From NCBI GenBank assembly GCA_037101405.1, contig AP017967.1, forward strand, positions 1-64,000: DNA of 64,000 bases, written 5' to 3'. Positions 8,633 to 18,261 of this stretch are shown piece by piece. The translations under genes were made by a program, and so were the position numbers. Position 1 is the stretch's first letter; every line of letters begins with the position of its first letter. The notes beneath the pieces were generated by a model. The model had not been told where the DNA came from. It worked only from the letters and a program-made list of their open reading frames with translations, and searched no databases. The DNA comes from Candidatus Megaera polyxenophila (GTDB lineage: Bacteria; Pseudomonadota; Alphaproteobacteria; Rickettsiales; Rickettsiaceae).

Positions 8633-9114
8633 CTAATTCTACTCAAAATACTGAGTTCCCTTTAAAAATAATTACTGAAAATGGAAACATTAATTTGAAT
8701 ATTAAGATTGTTCCTAACAAAGAACTAGCAGCAATTGTAGGAGAACCTTTGATTATGGAAATGGCTACCCCTACCCCCAGATTTTTTAACTCATTTGTTG
8801 AAAAAGTAAAAATGAAATACGATTTAAAAAATGAAAAGATGCCCTGTTCTATTTCCTTTTTTGCTGATGAAATAGATAACAGAACAAAAAATTTTATTAA
8901 AAAATTTGAACCAAATACAAATCCGACCAATTCGCTTAAACTAGCAGAGCTAGAACTAAGAACTAAAGATCAGGAATTCAATTCATCATACTACACTAAA
9001 TACTACTGTGATTTTAAGTGCCGCAAAAATAAGAGAAATCTAACCAACATCAGTGACCTGATAACTGCATTTATACTTTACCCTCTTGATTTGCGTCCGC
9101 AATTAATCAATTAA
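8633..9114 (+). pseudogene. C-terminal fragment of an unknown protein, 5' end cut by ISa
   Basis: The frame is open back to the IS edge (TNSTQNTEFPLKIITENGN...) and has no good start there, so the real N-terminus is missing. A TTG at 8695 could restart translation. The remainder (about 160 residues) is charged, contains a KELAAIVGEPLIMEMATPTP stretch, and matches no family I recognise. It ends 17 bases before the SPFH-like membrane gene and probably belonged to the same operon. Confidence 0.45.
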
Positions 9115-9131
9115 TCCAAATAGGTAATATT

Positions 9132-9986
9132 ATGAAAGCCATAAATACTCAAACAAAGAACATCAAAAAACCTCAAGAACCACTATCATACACAGAAACC
9201 CTAGGTGGTATATTGTTGCTGGTTTTTGTACTTTCTATTTTTTCATTTCTTCCAACCCCTCTATTAATAATATTATCAATGGTATTAATATTTTTGACTA
9301 TTATTCTATTTATAGGGTTTATAGAGCTACTAATCAGCAAAGATCGTATAACAATTATAATCCAAAATCTTTTATTATTACTAGTTATGTGCGGAATTAC
9401 CACTTGGTACATAGTTTCTATCGTCAATACCGGTTATTATACTGTAAAACCAGAAGAAATCACCTTTGTAGGAAATCCAGACAATCACAATGAAATCAAG
9501 GAATTATCTGCTGGAGATCACTTTCTTCCGTTATCAAAAAATTTACTACGTAACTTATATACTTTTCCTCAAAAGGAAACTTATAATTGGAAATTAAGTA
9601 TTAGACCAGATAAGGATACCTTACTAAATAGTCAACAGCAATCCGAATATTTTTTTTACATCGATCTAATTTTTGATATTACTTTAACAAAAGATAAAGC
9701 TTTGGAATTGCTAATAACTCACAAATCAGACTTAGAAACACTTGTAAAAAAAGTAGTCCAACCTAATATACAAAACTCTCTTAATCAATTAGGTCAAACA
9801 CTTAGTTTAGGCAATTTTTCTAATCAAAAAGAACAAATTGAAAAAGAAATCACTAATATCGTGAATAAAGAATTGAATTCTGCAGGTTTATCCGAGCATG
9901 CTATTTTGTGGCTAAAATTAGGAGATTCACCAAAAATCAAATTGACTAGACAGAAGATAAAAGATGAAGTAAATAAATATTTTTAG
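9132..9986 (+). CDS. Membrane protein with SPFH/band-7-like domain
   Basis: The N-terminal 105 residues hold three hydrophobic segments (about 27-45, 47-68 and 79-100). The rest is soluble and has the order of an SPFH/prohibitin domain: VKPEEITFVGN, a YFFYIDLIFDITL strand pair, then VKKVVQPNIQNSLNQLGQTLS and helix-rich KEITNIVNKELNSAGLSEHAI. SPFH proteins form membrane scaffolds and often recruit proteases. The 284-residue length fits a small member. The assignment rests on pattern only; no C-terminal flotillin repeat is present. Confidence 0.55.
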   Translation: MKAINTQTKNIKKPQEPLSYTETLGGILLLVFVLSIFSFLPTPLLIILSMVLIFLTIILFIGFIELLISKDRITIIIQNLLLLLVMCGITTWYIVSIVNTGYYTVKPEEITFVGNPDNHNEIKELSAGDHFLPLSKNLLRNLYTFPQKETYNWKLSIRPDKDTLLNSQQQSEYFFYIDLIFDITLTKDKALELLITHKSDLETLVKKVVQPNIQNSLNQLGQTLSLGNFSNQKEQIEKEITNIVNKELNSAGLSEHAILWLKLGDSPKIKLTRQKIKDEVNKYF

Positions 9987-10145
9987 GTTATGCTGTATAG
10001 TTCTCTGTTATTTTTCTTCATTAGTTATGATATTATTAAGCAAGAAGCCAAACGCTCTTTAAGGCGTTGGGTAATTCATGAAAAACTGTTGTTAGAGTTC
10101 AACTTATAATATATAATGTGCAGTGCCTAATTATGGAATACATTT

Positions 10146-10580
10146 ATGAATTTAAGTTTTAAGATGCAAATACTTTTATCAAGATATTTGCCATTTCCCC
10201 CCTTTTGGATTTCCCTTCTAACAGGATTATTATTCTTTAACAATATTTTAAAATACCATATATTAAACGATTTTAACGCTGGCTTACTTCATGTTTTAAT
10301 TTTGATGAATATCTTTGCCTTTTTCCTTTTAAAATACAAAAGATATGAACTAAAAATTAGTCAAAAAGAATGGCAAGAAATTTGTACTTTTCTTAAAAGA
10401 AAATTCTCTCAATATGATTTTAATGATGATTTTTACTGCACCGAAGTTTTTGACAGGAACAATGACTTTAAATACACTGAACTTTTTTTAAAACTTGGTA
10501 GTGATTATCGAGTAGTAGTTGAAGAGTTTAAAATTAGTGAATTTAAATCCTCTCCTGAGATTTTAAAAATTTTCAAATAA
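10146..10580 (+). CDS. Small two-helix membrane protein, unknown
   Basis: This 144-residue protein has two predicted membrane segments (about residues 17-33 and 45-63) and a soluble, acidic C-terminal part with WQEICTFLKRKFSQYDF. No family is recognised. It ends 4 bases before the HTH gene, so the two are probably cotranscribed, perhaps as a membrane effector with its repressor. That pairing is an inference from spacing. Confidence 0.5.
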   Translation: MNLSFKMQILLSRYLPFPPFWISLLTGLLFFNNILKYHILNDFNAGLLHVLILMNIFAFFLLKYKRYELKISQKEWQEICTFLKRKFSQYDFNDDFYCTEVFDRNNDFKYTELFLKLGSDYRVVVEEFKISEFKSSPEILKIFK

Positions 10581-10584
10581 CCAT

Positions 10585-10815
10585 ATGCAGCATATAGAAA
10601 ATTATTTTAATAACGTGGACCAAATAATTGGTAAAAAAATCTATTCCTTGCGATTAGATAATAATATGTCTCAGAGTGAACTAGGCAAAAAGATTGGTGT
10701 TTCCGCTCAACAACTGCAAAAATACGAAAATGCTAAAAATAGAATTAGCGCAGCACGATTATCCTTAATAGCAAAAGTTTTAGATAAGGATATCTCGTAT
10801 TTTTACCAAACTTAA
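10585..10815 (+). CDS. XRE-family helix-turn-helix regulator
   Basis: This 76-residue Cro/C1-type protein is essentially one HTH domain: KIYSLRLDNNMSQSELGKKI, then GVSAQQLQKYENAKNRISAARL and a final helix with AKVLDKDISYFY. It likely binds an operator near its own operon. It closely follows the small membrane protein gene. Confidence 0.88.
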   Translation: MQHIENYFNNVDQIIGKKIYSLRLDNNMSQSELGKKIGVSAQQLQKYENAKNRISAARLSLIAKVLDKDISYFYQT

Positions 10816-10967
10816 ACCAGAAAGTTAAAAATTGAAGTTGACGCCAGATTTTTCAACTGCCTAAAATATAAGCAACACTTCTTGAACTTATAGAGATTCC
10901 GTTAACGAAGGTTTTCTACATTTTTATCAACAAAATTGTTGATAACTTATTTGTTAAAACTAATTCC

Positions 10968-11040
10968 TATTTTTTAGCTTTAGTATTTCCTATAAACTTA
11001 GGCTTGTTACGGAAGAGATAGCTGGAGTTATTGAAATTTA
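10968..11040 (-). pseudogene. Degenerate Rpn C-terminal tail
   Basis: Reading the minus strand gives ITPAISSVTSLSL, a stop, then EILKLKN. This is a decayed version of the SSVTGLSLEEIAKLK tail seen in the Rpn proteins at 4660 and 58700. Only about 24 codons are recognisable. Confidence 0.5.
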
Positions 11041-11047
11041 ATACCGG

Positions 11048-11269
11048 TTAGGTTTTTATTAAAACTTTTCGCATATTTGAAATATTTATAGTTTTTCCTT
11101 TAGCCAACCACCACGCTTTGCTAGCTTCAAATAAAAACGTATCAAAGTCTGATTGGTCAAGTTGATTTTTAGGCCCAAGTAGTCTAGATATTAGTTTACT
11201 TTCCATTTTTATAAATTTATTACCATCACTTAAGAACAAAACACTTTTTTTAATTATCTTTCCAAACAT
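11048..11269 (-). CDS. Small protein of unknown function
   Basis: This 73-residue frame contains FIKMESKLISRLLGPKNQLDQSDFDTFLFEASKAWWLAKGKT. I recognise no family. It reads toward the Rpn remnant and lies just before ISc copy 1. It may be a fragment, and coding status is uncertain. Confidence 0.35.
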   Translation of the reverse strand: MFGKIIKKSVLFLSDGNKFIKMESKLISRLLGPKNQLDQSDFDTFLFEASKAWWLAKGKTINISNMRKVLIKT

Positions 11270-11306
11270 AGCTCCATCTTTGTATAAAACTATATGCCCT
11301 TTATTT

Positions 11307-12629
11307 TATAGTGGACTGAAGAAGTCAGACAGTAAAATCAATAGTTTTGTTTCGCAAAAGATATAAAATTAAAAGAAACATAATTTAAATATATGACAAA
11401 AAAGCATATTAAAAATTTCAGTGCAGAATATAAAACTAAAGTAGTGTTGGAATTACTAGAATCGGAGGTAACTATATCTCAATTATCAAAGAAATATGAA
11501 ATTACTCCAAAGACTATTCAAAATTGGAAGAAGCATTTTTTAAGTAATGCATCAATGGCTTTTGAGCCGGCAAAAGTAGTCAGTGAGTACAAAACAGAAA
11601 TTGAGGAGTTAAAATCTCAAAATGATGAATTAGCAAAAGCTCTGGGGAAGGCTACAATAGAGAGGGACTGGGCGTTGGGAAAGCTAAACGGCTTGGATAT
11701 AGCAAATAAACGAGATCTTGTCGATTCCAAGCTGAAAGAATTATCAATGGCAAGACAATGCGAATTATTGAAGATAAATAGATCTATGCTTTATTATCAG
11801 CCCCAAATAATGAGCTTATACAACAAAAAGATTATGGATAGAATAGATGAAATATATACAGATAATCCAGAGTATGGTTATCGTTTTATTTATAAATCTT
11901 TATTAGAGGAAGGATTAAATATTGGTAGAGATCGTACTCTCAAATACATGGGTATTATGGGTATAGAGGCTATTTATCCAAAGAAAAAGAAATCTATCTC
12001 TATGCAGAATAAAGATCATAAGATATATCCATATCTCCTTGAGCCTTATTGGCAAATATATAACGGTAGTCGGTCTGTATACGTACCAAGATCAAATGAA
12101 GTATGGAGCGGGGATATAACATACATTAGAACCCCGATAGGCTTTATGTATATGGCAGCAATTATAGATTGGCACAGTAAAGCTATATTGAGTTATAAAC
12201 TGTCAAATTCAATGGATGCAAGCCTTGTAACGAGTATTTTAGAAGACGCTCTTAGTAAGTACCCACCTCCGCTGATATTCAATAGTGATCAAGGTAGTCA
12301 GTATACCGGCTCAGAACATATAAAAATACTCGAGAAATACGGTATACAAATCTCTATGAACGGTAAAGGCAGAAGCATCGATAACATTGTTATGGAGAGA
12401 TTTTTTAAGACTCTAAAATATAATTGTATATTTATAAATGAATTTAACAATATCTCAGAACTTAGGGAGGGGATTAACATATATGTAGATAAATATAATA
12501 ATAGAAGATTTCATTCTAGTATTGGTTATAAAAAACCTATGGATGTTTATCTCAATGCATTACAAAATGCAGCATGATAATAGGAAACAAAATCTACAAA
12601 AATTTGTCTTGATTTTTCAGTCCACTATA
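11307..12629 (+). mobile_element. IS3-type element ISc, copy 1
   Basis: This 1323 bp element has terminal inverted repeats beginning TATAGTGGACTGA at both ends (left continues AGAAGTCAGACAG, right AAAATCAAGACAA). Flanks are TA-rich, so the exact ends are uncertain by 2-3 bases. It carries one long transposase frame. Full copies lie at 40404 and 43829, and a fragment at 46924. Confidence 0.88.
11393..12577 (+). CDS. ISc transposase, fused OrfAB (copy 1)
   Basis: This 394-residue IS3-group transposase has OrfA and OrfB in one frame, so no frameshift is needed. An N-terminal HTH (ISQLSKKYEITPKTIQNWKK) is followed by a coiled coil (TEIEELKSQNDELAKALGKA) and an rve core with WSGDITYIRT, FNSDQGSQYT and NIVMERFFKTLK as DDE blocks. 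It is complete and looks functional. Confidence 0.9.
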   Translation: MTKKHIKNFSAEYKTKVVLELLESEVTISQLSKKYEITPKTIQNWKKHFLSNASMAFEPAKVVSEYKTEIEELKSQNDELAKALGKATIERDWALGKLNGLDIANKRDLVDSKLKELSMARQCELLKINRSMLYYQPQIMSLYNKKIMDRIDEIYTDNPEYGYRFIYKSLLEEGLNIGRDRTLKYMGIMGIEAIYPKKKKSISMQNKDHKIYPYLLEPYWQIYNGSRSVYVPRSNEVWSGDITYIRTPIGFMYMAAIIDWHSKAILSYKLSNSMDASLVTSILEDALSKYPPPLIFNSDQGSQYTGSEHIKILEKYGIQISMNGKGRSIDNIVMERFFKTLKYNCIFINEFNNISELREGINIYVDKYNNRRFHSSIGYKKPMDVYLNALQNAA

Positions 12630-13099
12630 GAGTTAAACAATGGGGTGTATGATTAATATTATTAATTTTTTAGATAAATATAATGGTTTAATTATGTGTT
12701 TCTTGACTTTTGGAATAATGATATTTGCTGCGGTTACAGCTAAGATAGCTAACCAAAAACGCAAAGATGACTTGTTTAAAATAAGGTGGAAGATTTATGA
12801 AGAGATTGTAATTAAATTTAAAGAAAAATATTTAGAAGCAACCAAGCAACATTCCATCGAGGAAGAATTATATTATCAGATGGAAGAATCCGAATTTTTA
12901 GGAAATACTGGATTAAGTAAAAAACAATATAAAGAGATTATTAATAATAACCTAATATCTAAAATTAGATGGTTGTTTGATGATGAAATAGCAGACCTTA
13001 TAAAAAATTTACTAATTAATGACTATAATGGTACCCAAAAACTGGACTGCTAAAAATGCAAAATGAGATATAATTTCACAACAAGGGAATGGAAATTAT

Positions 13100-13399
13100 A
13101 TGTCTAAAAAAGCGAAGCAATATAGTGCGACGGAAAAAACAAAAATTGTTATAGAAGCAATAAAAGCTGAAATGACAATAGCACAAATAAGCAGTAAGTA
13201 CGGGGTTCATGCAACTCAAATACAAGCATGGAAAAAAAGAGGTATAGAAAATTTAGTTAGTGGTTTTCAAGTTAAGCCGGCAACAAAAGATCCAGACAAT
13301 CAAGATTTGATAAAACAATTATATGAACAAATAGGACAGTTAAGCGTTGAGCGTGACTGGCTGAAAAAAAAATCTACATTGTTTGGACTTGGAAACTAG
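13100..13399 (+). CDS. ISa OrfA (copy C)
   Basis: This gives the same protein as OrfA at 1466-1765. Confidence 0.88.
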   Translation: MSKKAKQYSATEKTKIVIEAIKAEMTIAQISSKYGVHATQIQAWKKRGIENLVSGFQVKPATKDPDNQDLIKQLYEQIGQLSVERDWLKKKSTLFGLGN

Positions 13400-14225
13400 G
13401 AAAAGTATGATTGATAATAATTGTAGAAATCTAAGCATTGCTAGGCAATGCGATCTACTTTTAATTAATAAATCTACTTATTATTACAAGGCAAAAGGAA
13501 TAACTACAAGAGACTTAGAAATAATGAAAGTAATTGATGAAATCTACACAGAGCATCCGTATTTCGGGGCCAGAAGAATGTCCAGGCATCTTGTACCGTT
13601 TGGAATTGTTATCGGTCGCAAAGCGGTAAGTCGTTATTACGGAATAATGGCAATAGAAGCCATTTATCCTAAAATGAATTTAAGCAAGCGCAACCAAGCT
13701 CATAAGGTATATCCTTATCTTTTAAAAGGCGTTGAAATTACTAAGACAAATCAGGTATGGAGCACCGATATAACTTATATTAGAATGGCACAAGGATTTG
13801 TATATCTAGTAGCCATTATTGATTGGTTTAGCCGTTATATTCTGAGCTGGAAGGTTTCAATTAGCTTAGAAAGTGATTTTTGCATCGACGCACTAGAAGA
13901 AGCCCTAGAAAAGCACGGTCAACCTGAGGTTTTTAATACCGATCAAGGTTCTCAATTTACGTCAAAAAATTTCATCCACGAACTTGTTAAACGTGAAATC
14001 AAGATTAGCATGGACGGTAAAGGTAGGGCTTTAGATAATGTATTTATTGAAAGATTTTGGCGTTCATTAAAACAAGAAAAAATATATTTGATAATTTTAA
14101 ATACTGTCAAGGAGGTAAAAAATGCTATAACAGATTACATAACTTTTTATAATAGTAAAAGGATGCACCAATCCTTGGAATATTTAACTCCAGAACAGGT
14201 GTATTTAACAAAAATTATTGGCTAA
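13383..14225 (+). CDS. ISa OrfB (copy C)
   Basis: This gives the same protein as OrfB at 1749-2591. Confidence 0.88.
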   Translation: MDLETRKSMIDNNCRNLSIARQCDLLLINKSTYYYKAKGITTRDLEIMKVIDEIYTEHPYFGARRMSRHLVPFGIVIGRKAVSRYYGIMAIEAIYPKMNLSKRNQAHKVYPYLLKGVEITKTNQVWSTDITYIRMAQGFVYLVAIIDWFSRYILSWKVSISLESDFCIDALEEALEKHGQPEVFNTDQGSQFTSKNFIHELVKREIKISMDGKGRALDNVFIERFWRSLKQEKIYLIILNTVKEVKNAITDYITFYNSKRMHQSLEYLTPEQVYLTKIIG

Positions 14226-14429
14226 AATTATAACGCAAATTATATCTCATAATTTCTGATTTTTAGTCTAGACAAATTGGGCCACCTTAGACTTAGATGA
14301 GAACAATAAATTTTTTCATGTTACATTGAACATAGAAGACTTAGGAACATTTTGTGTAACGGAAGAATTTACTAAACTATTTGATAAGTATTTAAAGCTT
14401 GATAACCAATTTCTAAAGAGGTTTTTTAG

Positions 14430-14591
14430 GTGGAAAAAATAATCTTAATAACTTGCATATTAGTTCTTTCTGGTTGCTCTCATACTAGAGACTTTAGTGA
14501 TGAAGAAAGGGAAGAATATATGGAAGAAGAAAGCCGTAGAGATTTACGTGATTGTATGACGGAAGATATAAAAAACGACATAATGTTTTAA
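14430..14591 (+). CDS. Small lipoprotein
   Basis: This 53-residue frame starts at GTG 14430, inside the 3' end of the interrupted gene. It encodes a lipoprotein signal (MEKIILITCILVLSGCSH) with a clear lipobox, LSGC, and the lipidated Cys at residue 16. The mature part is only 38 residues and very acidic (DEEREEYMEEESRRD), with one further Cys. Phage and conjugation loci often carry such short lipoproteins (for example entry-exclusion or lysis proteins), but nothing here decides the role. The overlap start suggests translational coupling. Confidence 0.65.
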   Translation: MEKIILITCILVLSGCSHTRDFSDEEREEYMEEESRRDLRDCMTEDIKNDIMF

Positions 14592-14727
14592 AAAACGCTT
14601 TCAAAAGGAGTTTTAAGAGCGATTTTAATACTAAAGTACAAAACCATATTAAATATAAAATATAACGCTAGAAACCGCTTAAAATAGAAAATAAATATAT
14701 AAAATAAATTAGGAAAGGATATTTATT

Positions 14728-15600
14728 ATGACTCACAGATATTTAGACGCAACGAACGATGTAGCCTTTAAAAAGCTCTTTAGTAATAAAGACCGCTTAA
14801 TAAACCTGCTTAATTCCATTCTTAAGCTCTCGGAGGGGAATAGAATAAAAGAACTGGACTATATACCACAAGAGCAGATGCCTTTATTCCTAGACGGCAA
14901 GAGGAGTATATTTGACCTTAAGGTAAAAGATGAAGCTGGGCGTTGGTATATTATTGAGATGCAACGTAAAATGGAAAGGGACTATATTAACCGAGTTCAA
15001 TTCTACGGCAGTTATTCATACGTGAACCAGATAGAACAGGGAGTAAGACATAAAGACCTATTGCCCGTGGTGGTTATTTCTATTATAGGTCAGAAGGTAT
15101 TTGACGATGAATTGCCGTGTATTAATTACCATTGCCTAAAAGAAACGAACACCAATAAGCAATACCTCTTTTCCTTGATGTATGTTTTTGTAGAGCTAGG
15201 CAAGTTTGATAGCAACAAGATAGAAAACGATATAGACCAATGGTTACATTTATTAAAATGTGCTCATAATGAACAAGAGCCGCCTAAGGCAATAAAAAAT
15301 AGCAGCGTATTATCTGCATATGAGGATTTAGAGCAATACAGGTGGAATGCTAGCGAACATGATGCTTATATTAGGGCTAAACTAGCTATGGAGGCAGAAG
15401 AAATTAAGGTTGAGGAGTATTTAGAGAAAATAACTAAACTTGAAGAAAAAGTAGAGCAAGCGGAGTTAAAAGGTAAAACTCAAGAAAAATTAGAAATAGC
15501 CCAAAAAATGCTAGCTAAAGGTAAAAACGCAGAAGAAGTAGCCGAGTTAACTGGTCTTAGCCTAGAGAAAGTAAACAGCTTGAGAGTAAGGCCTTTTTAA
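14728..15600 (+). CDS. Rpn-family PD-(D/E)XK nuclease/putative transposase
   Basis: This 290-residue member of the Rpn type has NDVAFKKLFSNK near the start and the catalytic block RSIFDLKVKDEAGRWYIIEMQR around residues 62-82. The C-terminal part carries a coiled coil (EEYLEKITKLEEKVEQAELKGKTQEK) and the final short helix-turn (AEEVAELTGLSLEKV). A strong GGAAAGGA ribosome-binding site precedes the ATG. It differs clearly from the copies at 4797 and 58700, so it is a separate lineage. Confidence 0.9.
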   Translation: MTHRYLDATNDVAFKKLFSNKDRLINLLNSILKLSEGNRIKELDYIPQEQMPLFLDGKRSIFDLKVKDEAGRWYIIEMQRKMERDYINRVQFYGSYSYVNQIEQGVRHKDLLPVVVISIIGQKVFDDELPCINYHCLKETNTNKQYLFSLMYVFVELGKFDSNKIENDIDQWLHLLKCAHNEQEPPKAIKNSSVLSAYEDLEQYRWNASEHDAYIRAKLAMEAEEIKVEEYLEKITKLEEKVEQAELKGKTQEKLEIAQKMLAKGKNAEEVAELTGLSLEKVNSLRVRPF

Positions 15601-15736
15601 TATACTTCGTGAGTGTTATTACCACTTAAAGCCAACATTAGTGGTAGTATTATGTTCCTCAATTTGATGGTGTATTTCTTCAGTACAAAAACCTAGCAAA
15701 TTTTAAAACTGATATACCATGTTAAAAAGTACAGAA

Positions 15737-16384
15737 CTAATAATTATAATTTTTTATGTGTTTTATTAAACTAACAATTGCATAAAATAATGGAGTACTA
15801 CATATTGCAAAGAATAGTTTGTATGAATAGCTATTAATTATAAGTGTACTCATTTTATCGATTGGTAGTGCACCAAAAAGGCACATAAAGCTAATCACAA
15901 TGGTTGTATCTACTAATAATGAGATTGCAGTACTACCGTTATTTCTTAACCATAAATATCTACTTTTGGTTATTTTACGTATCCATAAATAAATATTAAT
16001 ATCAATTAGCTGAGCAGTATAGCATGCGATAATGGATCCAATAAATGCTACACTATATAATCCAAATACTTTATGAAAAATTATATCGTCAATTTTGGAC
16101 CACTCAGTCGCAGTGAGTGAATCCATGATTGCTATTAATATCGCTACCATTACATTCATTGTTAATGCAAGCTTGACACAAAAGTTAGCTTTATTTTTAC
16201 CATAAAACTCAGCTATTAAATCTGTCAGTAAAAAAGTTAGAGGGTATGTTATGGCTCCCACTGACAGTTCAAAAGTATGAAAAGGTAATATTGGTAAAAC
16301 AACAAATTTTTGATATATCATATTACCCATAACAATAAGTACCGCAAATAATACGCATATTGTTGTATAAATTTTATCATCCAT
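15737..16384 (-). CDS. Queuosine precursor transporter (YhhQ/QPTR family)
   Basis: This 215-residue protein has about six membrane segments and the order typical of the VUT/YhhQ family: VLPILPFHTFELSVGAITYPLTFLLTDLIAEFYGK near the N-terminus, with ITYPLTFLLTD as the hallmark. Characterised members import queuine, preQ0 or preQ1 for tRNA modification, which suits a host-dependent bacterium. It is transcribed divergently from the broken PPTase gene. No preQ1 riboswitch was recognised upstream. Confidence 0.85.
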   Translation of the reverse strand: MDDKIYTTICVLFAVLIVMGNMIYQKFVVLPILPFHTFELSVGAITYPLTFLLTDLIAEFYGKNKANFCVKLALTMNVMVAILIAIMDSLTATEWSKIDDIIFHKVFGLYSVAFIGSIIACYTAQLIDINIYLWIRKITKSRYLWLRNNGSTAISLLVDTTIVISFMCLFGALPIDKMSTLIINSYSYKLFFAICSTPLFYAIVSLIKHIKNYNY

Positions 16385-16720
16385 GTTTAAGTTTTTTTTT
16401 ATCCTCTTTAAAATATTTTGTTTAATATAAATCTTTATAATGTCAGAAAGTATTTTTAGAAGCTAAATAGAAAATATAGTTTAAAATAATACTAATAATA
16501 TGTAGTTATTAATATCAATGCAAAGTTTATGATACTTAAACGTAATATTTATATAAACAGCTATCATCACAAAAGCTAAGGATTTAGTAATATATAAATA
16601 AGGATTTAATCCTTCATATTAAACTAAGGAAATGTCATCATTTTCTTAGTAGGAAGATAATAAATTAATTATATGATTAATAATATAAATAAAATTACTA
16701 GGCTTAATCTTACTAATAGT
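16385..16720. promoter_or_regulatory. Divergent intergenic region
   Basis: These 336 bases separate two divergent genes (queuosine transporter and PPTase) and must hold both promoters. The stretch is very AT-rich, and I see no confident -35/-10 pair, hairpin or gene. Confidence 0.3.
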
Positions 16721-16834
16721 ATGTTTGAGTGCAGTATTTTCGATCGATTGGTATTTAACACAAGTGTAAATAAAGTATTTATCTTCATCGTAAATTTAAC
16801 TAGCTGTATAAATAACGTATCCACGTACTGGGAA

Positions 16835-18261
16835 GAGTTATGATGGAAAGTTGTGTATGGAGGTGAGATAGAAGATTAGGTGGCGTATTCGCAAATTAAT
16901 ATTATTATTGTAATTTGCAAATCCTATTAACAATAAAATAAGGAATACACCATGAGAAAGAGTAATATAATTGATTATAAAAATCCAACACAAAATTTAG
17001 TAACAGATGTATTAAGTGAGTTTTTAAGGGAGTCAGCTCAAAAAATGTTGCAACTAGCTATAGAGGAAGAGGTACAAAATTTTATATCATCCTACCAAGA
17101 TAAGTTACTTACTAATGGGAGTAAACAAGTCGTCCGCAATGGCTACTTACCTGAGCGCAACATACAAACCGGTATAGGAGAGGTAGCAGTAAAAGTACCA
17201 CGGGTAAGAGATAGAGGTAAAGAGGATATAAAATTCTCTTCTAATCTGATTCCGCAATACATGAGGCGTACGGTTACTATAGATGTTCTATTACCGCTAC
17301 TTTATTTAAAGGGAATATCTACTACAGATTTTGCTGATAGCTTTGAACCTATATTGGGTAGCAAGCCAAAGAACTTATCACCTAATGTAATATCCAGGCT
17401 AAAATCTGAGTGGTATGATCAATATTTGTTATGGCAAAGACGAGATTTAACAAAGAAGAAATATGTCTACTTCTGGGTTGATGGTATTTATTTACAGGCA
17501 AGAATGGAATCGGAGAAGAACTGTATTTTGGTAATAATTGGTGTTGATGAATACGGAAAAAAGGAATTGGTCGCTATAGATGATGGTTTTAGAGAAAGCA
17601 AGGAAAGCTGGCAAGGATTATTACTCGACATAAAAAGCAGAGGTCTGATACACTCTCCTGCCTTAGCTGTTGGAGATGGAGCACTTGGTTTTTGGGGAGC
17701 TCTGACAGAAGAATATCCTACTACGGTACATCAGCGCTGTTGGGTACATAAGACTTCTAATATTTTGAATAAGTTACCAAAATCTCAGCAAGCTAAAGCC
17801 AAGCAAATGATACATAATATTTATATGGCTAGTTCTAGAGAAGAAGCTGAATCCAGTTGGAAAAAATTTATCTTGGCTTATTCTGCTAAATATCCTAAGG
17901 CTACAGAATGCTTATTGAAAAATGAAAAAGAGTTATTAGCTTTTTACGATTTTCCAGGGGAGCACTGGATACATTTGCGGACAACTAATCCTATTGAATC
18001 TACCTTTGCTACGGTTAAGCATAGAACTAGAAAATCTAGGAATTGTTTTTCGAGAAATACTATTATTGCTGCTACCTATAAATTATTCCTTGAAGCAGAA
18101 AAAAGGTGGAAACCTTTACGAGGTAAAAACCGCATTGCCCAAGTTATTAATATGGAAAAATTTATAGATGGAATTCATGTAAGTGAAATTAGTAACGATA
18201 ACTTAAATGAGAAAAAATATGTTGCCTAATTTTTTTCATACACAACATTTGACAATAACTC
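16835..18261 (+). mobile_element. IS256-family insertion sequence with 9-bp target duplication
   Basis: The inverted ends start GAGTTAT and share TTGTGTATG about 18 bases in. The element is flanked on both sides by TACTGGGAA (16826-16834 and 18262-18270), a 9 bp direct duplication typical of IS256-type insertion. It lies inside the PPTase gene. Confidence 0.93.
16952..18229 (+). CDS. IS256-family transposase
   Basis: This 425-residue mutator-type DDE transposase shows WVDGIYLQARME for the first Asp, then a GVDEYGKKELVAIDDGFRESKESW region, VGDGALGFWGAL for the second Asp, and RTTNPIESTFATVKHR for the Glu, all family hallmarks. The CWVHKTSNILNKLPK motif is also present. The frame is intact and a good RBS (aataagga) precedes the start. 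Confidence 0.95.
   Translation: MRKSNIIDYKNPTQNLVTDVLSEFLRESAQKMLQLAIEEEVQNFISSYQDKLLTNGSKQVVRNGYLPERNIQTGIGEVAVKVPRVRDRGKEDIKFSSNLIPQYMRRTVTIDVLLPLLYLKGISTTDFADSFEPILGSKPKNLSPNVISRLKSEWYDQYLLWQRRDLTKKKYVYFWVDGIYLQARMESEKNCILVIIGVDEYGKKELVAIDDGFRESKESWQGLLLDIKSRGLIHSPALAVGDGALGFWGALTEEYPTTVHQRCWVHKTSNILNKLPKSQQAKAKQMIHNIYMASSREEAESSWKKFILAYSAKYPKATECLLKNEKELLAFYDFPGEHWIHLRTTNPIESTFATVKHRTRKSRNCFSRNTIIAATYKLFLEAEKRWKPLRGKNRIAQVINMEKFIDGIHVSEISNDNLNEKKYVA

Larger units (their letters stand above)
13024..14289 (+). mobile_element. ISa copy C with 3-bp target duplication
   Basis: This 1266 bp copy is flanked directly by GAC at 13021-13023 and 14290-14292. The 3 bp duplication is normal for IS3-type insertions and fixes the element ends at TATAATGG and CCACCTTA. 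Of the five copies it is the only one with a clean duplication. Confidence 0.93.
12640..14442 (+). pseudogene. Unknown single-pass membrane protein interrupted by ISa copy C
   Basis: The reading frame from 12640 (membrane segment about residues 17-34, then a charged helical domain) is entered by ISa copy C at 13024. It resumes in the same frame after the element (DLDENNKFFHVTLNIEDLG ... FLKRFFRWKK, stop at 14440-14442). Removing the IS and one GAC duplication rebuilds a protein of about 178 residues. The family is not recognised. The last 13 bases overlap a small lipoprotein gene, suggesting an ancestral two-gene operon. Confidence 0.75.

Noticed and set aside
12298-12480. The 60-codon reverse frames inside each ISc copy.
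   Set aside because: They are antisense to the transposase core and recur only because the IS recurs.
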